The notes under the pieces were generated by a model, which saw only the letters and a list, made by a program, of their open reading frames with translations, made no database searches and was not told the DNA's origin. Shown piece by piece: positions 47,269 to 58,000 of a DNA stretch of 64,000 bases (the first letter of the stretch is position 1; each line of letters opens with the position of its first letter). This stretch comes from Dinochytrium kinnereticum. Taxonomy: Eukaryota; Chytridiomycota; Chytridiomycetes; Chytridiales; Chytridiaceae. The stretch spans positions 1 to 64,000 of the forward strand of contig JADGJT010000066.1 in NCBI GenBank assembly GCA_027604005.1, read 5' to 3'. Made by a program: the position numbers and the translations under genes.

Positions 47269-50200
47269 CTACTTCTTCCCAAAAATCTTTCCGAAACCCG
47301 TTCCAGCAGATTTCGAACGACTCATAGGAATACCACTGGAGAGGTTAACATCCACCCTACCGCCACTCGTCGGGCCCTCTTTTCCACTACCCTGTCTGGG
47401 AAAATCCCTAGCCCAATCCCCATCAACATCAAAAGAGTCCTCGTTACTCGCTGACCTATACCCATTGTCCAAAAATGCAGGATGGTGTATGTTTTTCGGC
47501 ATTGGCGGAACCTCCTGACCGCGTCGACCGCTACCACCTATCTGCTTCTTGAGTCTGGAAAAAAGTGAGGGTCGACGTCCAATGGACGAGCCTTGACCCG
47601 CCTCTAAAGGCGCCTTATATCCTGTACCCTCAACAGCGGAAGACGCAGTCGAATCCACCGAATTACGTCCAAGAGAACTCGCGCTATACCCTCCACCACC
47701 TCGAGGCAATGTAAATGTCTGACTTCCCTTGTACTGCAGATTTCCGTGATCCACTGTGGCAGGTGCGGATTGAGGAGGCCAAGGCGTTGAAGCAAAATCG
47801 GTCCACACTCCACCTACGTCACCACTCGTGGCAGTAGAATCGATAGATATAATCGGCACACGTTTGTTTCGATTCAATGGTTTGACATTGGATTCAGGCG
47901 CTACAGTCTTTTGATATCGACGAGCTAGCGAACCAAAGGTTCCAGGGTGAGCGGCCTGGGTTGCGAACTGATACTCGTTAGGTAACGGTGGGACATAATG
48001 AGCAGGGGTCTCGATACGTCCGTCCTGAGGTGATGAAAGACTCCGTGACATGCTAGGGAAAGCCCCGGCTTCGGACCTTGAGCTATGATCCTCTACAAAC
48101 ACGTCATCGGAGGCAGCAGTAGTCTTATATAGGAACTCATTCAAAGCTTCAGGTTTGGGTGAGAAAGTATTACGACGCGTCGGGGTTGGCTTGGGAATGA
48201 CCGGTTGAAGGGGCGATAAAGGGCCGGGATACGTTCCGGTGGAAGAATTTGAGAGTCGGAGAAAAGGAGGTTTTTCCCCTGAATTCCGCATGCCAGAGCT
48301 CCTCCATGTCTTTGACAGGTCTTCGGAGTTAAGGTGGCGCCTGGGAAGCGATAACTCAATGTCTTCCGCGAGATCTGGGGTCGAGATCCGGCCACCAGCA
48401 GGAACAACACCATCGCCGACTTCAGGTCTCGGCCTTAGAGCAGACTTAGACATGGTGCTAGGATTACTTGGCCGCCTCCAACTCTCGATCTCGTAATCGT
48501 CTATAAATGCACTACCGTCATCGTTTGCCGCACCTCCGTCCAGTAGACTACTAGGTTCCTCCGTTGTCTCGTCAAAGGTAACCTCGGATGCCTCTTCAAC
48601 GTCTTCCCAATCATTATCATCGTCCCAGAGCTCATCGTCAAAGAAATCTCCCGTGGCTTCCATCGCTTCAAGGAGAACACCATCTAAACGTCGGACAACG
48701 CTCTGTCGGACCTTCCTCTTCTCTGCAAATGTTTCTGTTGGCACTGTCTTTCCGGGAGGAGATGAATTTTTTGAAACCCGCGCAACATCTTCTTCCACAG
48801 CCAATATCGCTTTTTCGACAGAAGAGATAGAGGCTAAATGAGCATCCAATGACTCTCGCATAGGTATCACAGGTGCTGCAGATGGAAGAGATGTACGAGC
48901 CGCAACGGTCTCAATAGAAATAGTAGTCTGCGGCCGAATGTCATCCTCAGGAGCTTCCGAAGTATCTCCATTGACTAAAGCTTGGATAGCGTCAAAATCC
49001 AAGTCAAGTCGAAACTGATCCGAAGAGGCCTCGTCAGGGAGCCTAAACTCCGTTGATGGAGTCGGAGACGGCTGTCGGGATGAACGTAATGAACGAGTTT
49101 TTTCTCGTAATCTTTCACGCGTAGGCTTTCGGAGAAGAGCCTTCGATGTCCTTGCCTTTATTCTCTTAGCGTCCGTTTTTTTCTTAAGAGAGATGCTCCG
49201 TGGGGGAGGGATCGGTGGGGGTCCTTTCATTACTTCAACCTCCTCGTCAAAATCAGATATTGAGGACGTACGGCTATCCCTCTTCTCGCTACCAGTGCTA
49301 ACATCAGGAACTGTTGACGCTTCTTGATCCGGAACCTCATCCTTGCCATGTCGATAATTTGATTCAGTCTCTAGAGCTGGAGAAGACTGAGATGAAGGTT
49401 TACGACTCTCACTCAGCATCTGGAAGATATTGCTCTTCAGCTCTGGTGAGGTTGCAGGAACGGGAGTGTAAGATGGATCCGAGTCATCCACGCGTGCCAA
49501 CGCAACTGTGAGGGCCTGATCTAGGCGACCGAGAAGTGAAGCGACGGGGGATTCAAATGTGCCACCAATCTTATTGTTCGAAAAGGCCCTCTTTCGCATT
49601 CCTGTCCTAGGGGAAGTTGGCGCCGACAATGGAGGTGAAGCTTCCTGCTTTGGAGACAGACCATTTTCATTCATAGCATCCCTACTCTCGAGCACAGTAC
49701 TTGCCGTCGGGGACACAAGAGTGGCATCGATAAACACACCCTTTCGGTTAGCTCTGGGTGACGATGGAGACTTGGGTTGTTCATCCTCATCGATCCAGTC
49801 GCCATCCTCGTGGTATGTATAGATAGACGCATGATTGTTCTGGAAGTGGCGTACATGGGAAGCACTTCCGGTCATCCCGGAGTCAGCAGAGGATCTCGAG
49901 GATGGCAATTCAATGTCTTCGTAAAGACGGCCTTGCCTCGACATAATGGGTGAGACTGGTGAGATGCGGTTGCTAACAGATGAAGGATTCGCCGGTGGAT
50001 TGCCTATGGCATGGAGGAGACCGTTCGTCTCCACTTTTGGCGGGAACGAGTTTAAGGCGTTGGGGCGAGTGGTGGGCTCTGATGCGATGGTTTGCTTTGG
50101 TGCGATATTCAGCTTCCGAGATGGAGGGTTGACGCCCAACCCTTGAGAAGGGCCACTACTTGACCCTTGAACCTGTTGCCTCATCTGTCTCGCAGTGACG

Positions 50201-50652
50201 TACTTCTTCCCAGTGCTAAGCTTGCGGTTTGGCACCATCATAGTGATATCCCCAGCAGCAGGAGGTGTGGCCCCATTCACTGGTCGAGCCATTGATCCAT
50301 ATATTGTCCGCATATTGCTTCCGGAGGAAGAAAGGTTCTGAGCGTACGGTTGTCGTTGTTGAGCTGGTGGTGAGAATGAGAGTGTTGGGTACGAATCTGG
50401 GGCCGTAAAGGGAGCCGGAGAATAGGCAGTATTCGCCATCCGCGGTAATGTGGCAGAATGAATCTGAGTTCCGTTAAAAGGGGACATGCTGGAAGATGAA
50501 GAGGATGTTGTTTGAGACGATGTAAATGAAGAGTTGGCGGTGGCAGCACCACTGGATATCAAGTTCTTCATGTACGCCTTGGCCCGTGCCCTAGCAGAGC
50601 TCTGATGAGCCAGGGCATATGGATTCGTCTTTCCGGTCTCTCCTCTGTCCAT
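47269..50652 (-). CDS. large disordered Ser/Pro-rich protein, unknown function
   Basis: A single long exon of 1,127 residues from the ATG at 50652 (MDRGETGKTN). The conserved-looking N-terminus (PYALAHQSSARARAKAYMKN) predicts a short helix. The rest is mostly disordered, with Ser, Pro, Asp/Glu and Arg clusters. Notable pieces are a basic segment KKKTDAKRIKARTSKALLRK at about 510-530, an acidic Asp/Trp stretch DDELWDDDNDWEDVEEAS, and a C-terminal basic block (RRPSLFSRLKKQIGGSGRRG) ending GFGKIFGKK. Many Ser-Pro and RxxS sites suggest a phosphoregulated scaffold. No catalytic domain is visible. An uninterrupted 3.4-kb exon is unusual here, where most genes are split. Confidence 0.75.
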   Translation of the reverse strand: MDRGETGKTNPYALAHQSSARARAKAYMKNLISSGAATANSSFTSSQTTSSSSSSMSPFNGTQIHSATLPRMANTAYSPAPFTAPDSYPTLSFSPPAQQRQPYAQNLSSSGSNMRTIYGSMARPVNGATPPAAGDITMMVPNRKLSTGKKYVTARQMRQQVQGSSSGPSQGLGVNPPSRKLNIAPKQTIASEPTTRPNALNSFPPKVETNGLLHAIGNPPANPSSVSNRISPVSPIMSRQGRLYEDIELPSSRSSADSGMTGSASHVRHFQNNHASIYTYHEDGDWIDEDEQPKSPSSPRANRKGVFIDATLVSPTASTVLESRDAMNENGLSPKQEASPPLSAPTSPRTGMRKRAFSNNKIGGTFESPVASLLGRLDQALTVALARVDDSDPSYTPVPATSPELKSNIFQMLSESRKPSSQSSPALETESNYRHGKDEVPDQEASTVPDVSTGSEKRDSRTSSISDFDEEVEVMKGPPPIPPPRSISLKKKTDAKRIKARTSKALLRKPTRERLREKTRSLRSSRQPSPTPSTEFRLPDEASSDQFRLDLDFDAIQALVNGDTSEAPEDDIRPQTTISIETVAARTSLPSAAPVIPMRESLDAHLASISSVEKAILAVEEDVARVSKNSSPPGKTVPTETFAEKRKVRQSVVRRLDGVLLEAMEATGDFFDDELWDDDNDWEDVEEASEVTFDETTEEPSSLLDGGAANDDGSAFIDDYEIESWRRPSNPSTMSKSALRPRPEVGDGVVPAGGRISTPDLAEDIELSLPRRHLNSEDLSKTWRSSGMRNSGEKPPFLRLSNSSTGTYPGPLSPLQPVIPKPTPTRRNTFSPKPEALNEFLYKTTAASDDVFVEDHSSRSEAGAFPSMSRSLSSPQDGRIETPAHYVPPLPNEYQFATQAAHPGTFGSLARRYQKTVAPESNVKPLNRNKRVPIISIDSTATSGDVGGVWTDFASTPWPPQSAPATVDHGNLQYKGSQTFTLPRGGGGYSASSLGRNSVDSTASSAVEGTGYKAPLEAGQGSSIGRRPSLFSRLKKQIGGSGRRGQEVPPMPKNIHHPAFLDNGYRSASNEDSFDVDGDWARDFPRQGSGKEGPTSGGRVDVNLSSGIPMSRSKSAGTGFGKIFGKK

Positions 50653-51285
50653 TTGGTGGTCAACAAGGGGAAGAATAAGAAGATGTACGAAATCAATGTA
50701 ATATCCTACGGCAAACAACAAACAAAGGCATGTTAGCGATTAGAGACAATCAGCGACGATACAGATCGCTGTGATGATCAGCTTCAAGTGATGATATTAA
50801 CGCTCACCGAATGATCTTCAGTTCCAGGGAGGTGCCAGTTCGAACGTTGATTCAAGATCCCGTTGTGGTCGGAGAATGAATGGACGCACACTCGAGCAGC
50901 TCCCCCGCTCTGCGGACCCTCAGCAGCGGCTCTCGATGGGAGATTGGCGGATGCGGCGCCTTGCAAGGCCTGGCGTTGACGGGTGCCGGTGGATGCGTTG
51001 ATGAGGCCTCTGTCAACGGCTGTGCGAGAAGGCTGTGTGCAGTTTTCTTTCCTCGTTTTGTTTGTTGTTGCACAGTGATGTGAATGGTGCCGACAAGACA
51101 GGATCATCTCCTCAAACAAACAAACTGAAGCGTCGGCCTTTATTGCTTTTAGTTTGTTGATTTATTTTAACCTCGTTTGTTGGTGGTGGTTATTCACCTT
51201 GACTTTCGACGTGACGGAGGCAGCAGCGGAGGAACTGGAAGGAGGCGGGCGTGAAGGGGGGCGCATTCTTTAGAAGAACGATTGG
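50653..51285. other. intergenic, no gene seen
   Basis: These 633 bp on the 5' side of the disordered-protein gene probably hold its promoter and 5' UTR. Overlapping short frames on both strands around 50852-51119 show no domain or consistent coding bias. Confidence 0.45.
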
Positions 51286-52736
51286 TCACGCCGCGCTGGA
51301 TAAGTTGATTCGGAGACCATCATATGCTGGCTCCGCCTTGACGCTGTAGAATAGAATCGTATCAGTGTCAAGCCTGATAAATAGGTAAAAAATACCCTGC
51401 TTTCTTCAGCCTCTCATCCTCGCTCAGCTCTGCAAGAAGGGTGTCATGATCTACGCGGTGCGAGAACCCAATATAATAGGCATTTGAAGGCTTGAGATCA
51501 AGACACAATTCTGTGGCCTGAGGTATTCCAAAATGTGAGGCATGCATCTCCTCTAGTAAGACGAATGAATTAGAAGGCATACTCTAAGGTCTTATCTCAC
51601 TACTGCAAGAAATAAAATGATAATATAAAGGGCCAAAACAATTTACCCTTTAAAGAGTCGATGACAAGAACTCCCGTACCCTCAATTATTCTCCGAGCGC
51701 GAGGAGGAATAGCACTCACATCGGAGATATAAGTGAAGTTGTCAAACCTAAACCCCATACACATGTATGGCCTCCCATCACTATACTTTCCGTGCTCAAC
51801 TTTTCTTTCATTATGAATCATATACTATTAACACATACCTTCAAATGGAATCACATTCAACTCTTCTATGAAAAATGGATCAATATGCTCTCCCTTTCTA
51901 TCCTCATCAAACACGATAAACTGAAGGGATGGGACTGCTCCTCCTCCAGTGGCATTCTTCGTGTCAACCATATACGGGAATGATCGAGAGACTACTTCCA
52001 TGGTTTCGGAGCTGAGGTATATTTTTACAGTTTTCTGGTGGAAACCCGCTCGTCAGTGCGGGGACTTGAGAAGCATCGGGTACCTGAACAGTGCCATCTA
52101 AAGTCCATTGCCTAAGGTCGTCCAATCCTGTTCAAAGATTAAAGGCGGTTCGCTTTGATTCCACTATGGCGTGCTTACCAAGCATTGCGTCGGCGTGCCC
52201 GTGGGTTAAAATTACTGCATCAATTCTTCTCAGGCGATAAGTTGTGAACCACATCAATGCCGACTCCATGAAGGTCTTTCCGCAATCGATCAAGATATTC
52301 CTTCATGCAGTAAGAATTATAATTCGAACGCCTTAGTACCTCATTCTCCCGTCCGAATGCCTAAAGATGGGAAAAGGTCAGATCTGTGGTCATTGGATTT
52401 GGGGGGCTTAGACGTACATGTATCGCAGAACTCCCGATGTATTCCTTAGTATGTACAATTAGAAGTGCTTATTCGACGGAATGCATCTTCTTGAACACGT
52501 ACTTTCTCCTGTTCTTACTCCACCGTGGAAGATTGTCGCGGAGGTCAACACTGGATGTCGACACTGGCTCCCATCCAGCAGCCGACAGGCAAACAGAGCA
52601 TGTGGGCGGCTCCTTGGTCAGGCATACCACGTTAGGGAGGCAGCCCGAGGTCCCTTAACATCAAATCAAGATGAGGATGGCGATCGTCGTCCTGTCGCTC
52701 CTTACCAGTTCCGAGGAAGATGAATTCATTGAGCAT
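51286..52736 (-). CDS. metallo-beta-lactamase-fold hydrolase, PhnP-like
   Basis: Ten small exons: 52736-52706, 52653-52503, 52444-52418, 52360-52340, 52300-52179, 52127-52084, 52034-51839, 51799-51647, 51552-51396 and 51343-51286. They give 319 residues. The start is [19 protein letters not shown] with a Cys pair (CSVC). The metal-binding motif is [20 protein letters not shown] (HxHxDA). [51 protein letters not shown] and [10 protein letters not shown] complete the active site. The end is [10 protein letters not shown]. The pattern fits fungal and plant PhnP-type putative phosphodiesterases. The natural substrate is unknown. Exons of 21 and 27 nt are the smallest in the window, yet every splice keeps frame. 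Confidence 0.92.
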
Positions 52737-52905
52737 GTTGTCGTTTTCGACAATTTTTGTGCGTTCAAGTCAAAGCGACCAAGACGTAAGAAAGAAGCGC
52801 GCTCCAAACTTCAAGTCCAGTGCACCACACCAGTCTACGACGATTTGCCTCACTGAAATAGTCGATGTGCAGAATACAATATTTGATTATGCAGTATTCA
52901 TTCAG

Positions 52906-54570
52906 TTATTTAACATCACGGTTGGACCGCACCACATCCCAAATTTTTACAGCAGACCGGAACCACTCCCTCTCCGACACTTGAAACCACTTCTTCGCAG
53001 CGCCAACCGTCACCAATGCTGGCGTCTCAGATATCATCGGACTCTTCATATCCGTACCAGAAACTGTAAGATGGACTACATTTGGAATGGGGGGAGGTAT
53101 CCATGTAAAGCGGGGAGTTTCAAATATAGCGTTCCGCAAGATCGTGCATAGGACGGGCCCTCGAGCAGGAAGAAGTCTATCCGACTCAATCGATTCTCGG
53201 AATGTTGCATGGTCAAACTCCAGAAAGTTGCGCGTTGCTTGTTGGGATGCAGGTTGGTTCGTCTCGATCAGTTGCGAGGCCTGCTTTGGTTTTGGCGACG
53301 TGTCCGCCTCCTTTGTTTTACCCCTTGGTAATTCTCGTGATTTTTCAGGTGTGATGAAAGGGAGAATCCAGAGATTTGGCTCCTCTGCGGTATTTCCGGG
53401 TGTGAGTTTCTCGTACTGAGGAAAGGTATCTGCCATTCGGATCGCACCCATCGTTCGCAGCCTCGACCCGCGAAACGCCTTTGTAAGAGCATCCCTACAG
53501 CGCGCATGGGACTCTGGAGAAAAGTCCTCCGGCTTTGCCTTGTTGCAAACAAATATTACTTCGGGGAAGTAAACATCCTCGCCTCCGCCTGAAGCGTTCC
53601 CTCTCTTTTCATTCCCAGAATCTCCCCCTGTTTCAGCCTTAAGCTTGGTCATCTCAATCTTCTTAAGAAATGCCCAGAGATCCTCATCCTTCATCGCATC
53701 GCTAACGACCAAGATCATATGGCATATCGAAAACATTAGCATCGTGATATGCTCAGACGCGATTCCAATTTCAGCACCTCCTCGACCCCGATACCTAGGC
53801 GTCACAACAGCTTGGGTATCTAGAAGCAATATTCTCTCCTGAGTTATATGAAGATCGACCCCAACCGTCGCAGGACCCGCTTTTCCACGCTCGGAACCAT
53901 GTTGGGGGGGCACGGGAAACGCGGTCCCTGACGAGCTCAGCACATTCATTACCCAGCTCTTTCCAACCCCGCGTCTTCCCAAAACTCCAATAATAAAGCA
54001 TCCAGGCTGCTCCGACATGTATCTCTGCACAAGTTCAGTCTGAAGGCGAAGATTCTCGTCGATTACTTTGATGCAGGTGAAAAAGGGGTTGCTAGTCCCT
54101 GTCCCCACAGGCGTGGTGGAAATTGGACGAGAAGCTATTGAAGCCACTGCAGAAGCTGGACGTGACGCTATCGTAGGTGTGGTTGGAGGCGGCCGAACAA
54201 GAACAGTAGTTGACGAGTCCACAGTTGTGTTTTTCTCAATGGTTATTTGCCGTCCATTAAAGCGATCCAAAAGGCTACTAGGTGACGCGGACGACACAGT
54301 AGATCGTTCCTTAACTTCTCTTCGATCACTTCCCCCATCTCCTGCCTCTCCTCCTCCCCTTGCCTTCCTCCCTACTGCTCTCCGGAAAGCTCGGGCTCCA
54401 GGAGGGTCAGAATGGTTGGTAGAATCCCCTTGCCTTGATGAGTCGGCGTCGGCTCGTTTCACAGATGAAGATGAAGAAGAATGGCCATACTCGTAGAGGG
54501 TGCGGCCTCCGCGGCCTCCTCGACGAGATGTTTCTCCAGTGCGTTGCCTTGGCTCGGAGCCATCACTCAT
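52906..54570 (-). CDS. SMG9: SMG9-like nonsense-mediated decay factor
   Basis: A single exon of 554 residues from the ATG at 54570. The N-terminal ~150 residues are disordered and basic. A G-like domain follows: CIKVIDENLRLQTELVQRYM, the P-loop FIIGVLGRRGVGKSWVMNVL, the SMG9 signature GVDLHITQERILLLDTQAVV, CHMILVVSDAMKDEDLW, and VIFVCNKAKPEDF in place of a classical NKxD. The C-terminus has EREWFRSAVKIWDVV, matching the final SMG9 helix. In animals SMG8-SMG9 binds the SMG1 kinase and restrains UPF1 phosphorylation. Budding and fission yeast lack this module. The start lies 498 bp from the OGDH stop. Confidence 0.9.
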   Translation of the reverse strand: MSDGSEPRQRTGETSRRGGRGGRTLYEYGHSSSSSSVKRADADSSRQGDSTNHSDPPGARAFRRAVGRKARGGGEAGDGGSDRREVKERSTVSSASPSSLLDRFNGRQITIEKNTTVDSSTTVLVRPPPTTPTIASRPASAVASIASRPISTTPVGTGTSNPFFTCIKVIDENLRLQTELVQRYMSEQPGCFIIGVLGRRGVGKSWVMNVLSSSGTAFPVPPQHGSERGKAGPATVGVDLHITQERILLLDTQAVVTPRYRGRGGAEIGIASEHITMLMFSICHMILVVSDAMKDEDLWAFLKKIEMTKLKAETGGDSGNEKRGNASGGGEDVYFPEVIFVCNKAKPEDFSPESHARCRDALTKAFRGSRLRTMGAIRMADTFPQYEKLTPGNTAEEPNLWILPFITPEKSRELPRGKTKEADTSPKPKQASQLIETNQPASQQATRNFLEFDHATFRESIESDRLLPARGPVLCTILRNAIFETPRFTWIPPPIPNVVHLTVSGTDMKSPMISETPALVTVGAAKKWFQVSEREWFRSAVKIWDVVRSNRDVK

Positions 54571-55068
54571 TGATTTGTTGAATGCTTTTTTCCCAAAACT
54601 TTTCAAACCTGATCCTTCAAGACGAAGACCTTGGACTTTGTTTCAACTTTGTTCTATTCAGCCGCTGAAGCTCTGCCTAAACCTTCAAAAATAGTTATCA
54701 GAATAATCCTTGTTTTTTTGTTGTAGAATATGAAGTCCTTAAGAAAAAGAGTCAAGTATTCAGTTGTGTCGTTTGAATTGCGCAAACTTCAAATAGCTTC
54801 CCGAGAAAGGAAAAAGAAATAATAGAATCAAAAACATGACAACTAAACTAGAAGGAAAATAAGGGGGAGGGGGATGATGATCAAGGCAACAATGACAAGG
54901 AAAAAAGAATTGAAGAAAGTAAAAAGGAAAACGCCAATAAATCGCAAACACAAGCACACTAAGCCCTGTACCATTAGCGTGGTTAAATTAAAACAAAAAC
55001 CACGCAACCCAAACAAAACCAAACAGGCATAGCCTATGTCTCACTTAAGGATACTCATCAAAGTCGTC
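54571..55068. other. intergenic, AT-rich
   Basis: A 498-bp gap between the SMG9 start and the OGDH stop, with A-rich runs at 54740-55020. No gene is supported. Confidence 0.5.
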
Positions 55069-58000
55069 CTAGAAAAACTTTGGCACACCACCCTCAATCG
55101 ACAAAGGCTTCCTCAGCTCACCACCAAGTAGAGCCTCAGAAACAAGCATGTACTCCTCGAACAAGTGAACCTTTTTCAGACCCGTAGCCGGAGCCTATAC
55201 ATAAACCAGGAGGAAGAAAAATTAGACATCAGGAAACCATTACAGCCCAAGAAAAGGAAAGGACTTACCGCAGAAATGTCACGGCCCGCGTATCGAATAA
55301 GCCTGCTACCACGAATAGACTTCGCAGGGCCGCCGTGCGACTCACGAGCGTTCAACAGACCACCGGGGTGGAAGTCGTCAACCATCTTCCTCTGCCATGC
55401 CTCACCCTTTGTTTTCGGGGATTTGCGGGTAGAAGCAGGGGTATCGGTGGATTCATCAGGCGATGATTTGAAGAGCCGCGTAAAGAGTGAAGAGTTTTGT
55501 TGCGATGTTTTGGAGGAAGTTTGGACCTCCTATGTTAGTTTAAGGTTTGAAGTGGGAAAGAGAATGGGGAAAGGGATAACGGTTTCACTATCTCTGAGCG
55601 CAAAAAAAACAAAAAACAAAAACCCTGCCAACCAAACCAACTCCCGCCCGAAAAAAAAAGATAAAAGGTAAACATACCAGCTCAGAGTTGTACCACTTCG
55701 TAGCCTTCACAGCAGTTTCGAGACGGGGCTCGACAAAAGTCCAAGCCCCGGAATTGGAAGGCTCCTCTTGAGCCCAAACAATCTCCTCAAGGCTCTCGCC
55801 GTAGAAATCAATAACCTCCTTAACCTCCCAGAAGGGGAAAGGGTTAAGCTGCTCAACACGTACAATTGCAACATGGTCCAGGTTGTTGAGGGCTCGCGCC
55901 TTCATCAGAAGATAGTAGACCTGTCCCGAGCAGAAGATGACAGTCTTGGTCTTGTTCGGGGGCAGCAGAGCAAAGTCGGACGATCGGGACAAGGCGTAAG
56001 GAACACGGGGCTCCTCATTGTTACCAGACCAGACAAACTCGTTGTTAGTGTTTCGGGGAATAGGGTCCAAGTTTGCAAGGGGGTTAGGGTGGAGGACTTC
56101 CGGGATCAAACGCTGGAATCGAGTGTTGGGTCCCATCTCAGCAAGGGAAGACTTGGCAAGCGGGTGTCTCAGCAGGTTCTTTGAGGTGAAAACAACCAAC
56201 TAGAAAATTTTTTCAGCCAAGGACTCGTAACGTAACGTGGTAGGAAAGGAAAAAAGAAGGAATGTGTACTCACGGGCTTACGGAACTCGCGATGAACTTG
56301 CCTTCTGAGGGCATGGAAGTAGTTACTAGGAACGGTAGGGTAGACGATCTGCATGTTGCAGTCCTGGTGCTGACGCGGGTAAGATCCTTTCTCATTCGTC
56401 TCAAAGTCAGGGAAGAAGTAGGGGTCCTGGTCGCAAAGGGCTAAGAAACGCTCCATCCTCGCGGACGAGTGCTCGGGTCCTTGACCATCATAACCGTGAG
56501 GAAGCAGCAGGGTCAAACCAGTTCTCTGCAAATTACAATTAAAAAAGACACAAGGCAAGCAGCTACAGAGCGATAAAAAAATACCTGAAGCCACTTCTGC
56601 TCTCCAGAAGAAATAAACTGATCGATGATGACCTGAGCAGTGTTGGCAAAGTCACCAAACTGCGCCTCCCACAAAACAAGTTGGTTAGGGCTGACCATAG
56701 AGTACCCGAGCTCAAAGCCGAGGATACCGAACTCAGATAAGCTTGAGTTCGTGACAGTGAAGCTGCTCTGGCCACCAGATCCGAGACCGGCAACTACAAG
56801 ATTGTTGAGAGGTACGAACCTATCCTCGGTCTTCTGGTCGTGAAGAACGGCGTGTCGCTGAGAGAAGGTACCACGCTCAACGTCCTGACCAGAAAGACGG
56901 ACATGAGTTCCCTCGGCAAGTAGGGTTCCGTAGGCCATCGCCTCAGCGGTAGCCCAGTCAATACCCTCGCCATCCGTAACAGTCTTCTCACGACCCTTAA
57001 GGATCTTTGCTAAGTTAGAGTGGACAGTGAAACCCTGAGGGTATGTCGAAGACGCAATTCCGATGTGAGTCAAAACCTCCAGGTCAACACCGGTAGCCTT
57101 GGCAACTACGGTCTCTTCTGCGAGCTGGGCAGGGGACTTGAAACCTATTCCAGCGGGCAAATTAGCCTTAACTTCAACACGCATGTATAGAGGAGAAAGG
57201 AAGAGGAAAACCTACCCGTCCAGTTCGAGGACACCCATTCCTTGTTGTTCGCCTTGTAGGTCTTGCTGGAAACGTAGTTCTCCTCAAGGATCGACCAAAC
57301 ACGGTCCTTCATAGCCTTGACTTCCTCAGGAGTAACGGTACCCTCAGCAGTTAACTGAGCAATGTACTTCTCCAATACAGGCGTCATCGAGCCAATTTTC
57401 TAAAGAAGCGTTAGTCATACACGAGAGGGAGTTAAGGAGTAACAAACCTGATACATCAAAGGTTGAGTGAACCCAGGCTGGTCAATCTCGTTGTGGCCAT
57501 GCTTGCGGTAGCATACAACGTCAATGACAACATCCTTCTTGTACTTCGATCTCCACTCGGCAGCAAGCTCCATGCTGTAAACAACAGCCTCAACATCATC
57601 ACCGTTCACATGCAAGATAGGGGCTGAGACCGTCTTCGCGACATCCGAACAGTAAGGGGTAGAACGAGAGAAGCGAGGGTCAGTGGTAAATCCGACCTGG
57701 TTATTGACGACGATGTGAATAGAACCGCCAGTTGTGTATGCCGGAAGGTCGGAAAGACCCAACGTTTCGTAAACGACACCCTGACCAGCGAAAGCAGCAT
57801 CTCCGTGAAGAAGGACAGCGATGGCCTTGCTCCGCTCAACCTCGTCGTGCTGGTTAAACTGGATCGCTCGGACCTTTCCTTGGACGACAGGATTGACGGC
57901 CTCCAAGTGAGAGGGGTTCGCAGCCAGAGAAAGGTGTACCATTTTGCCAGAGGGAGTGGGGCGGATATAGTTCTAAGGCAGTAAAAAGATCAGCACTGTG

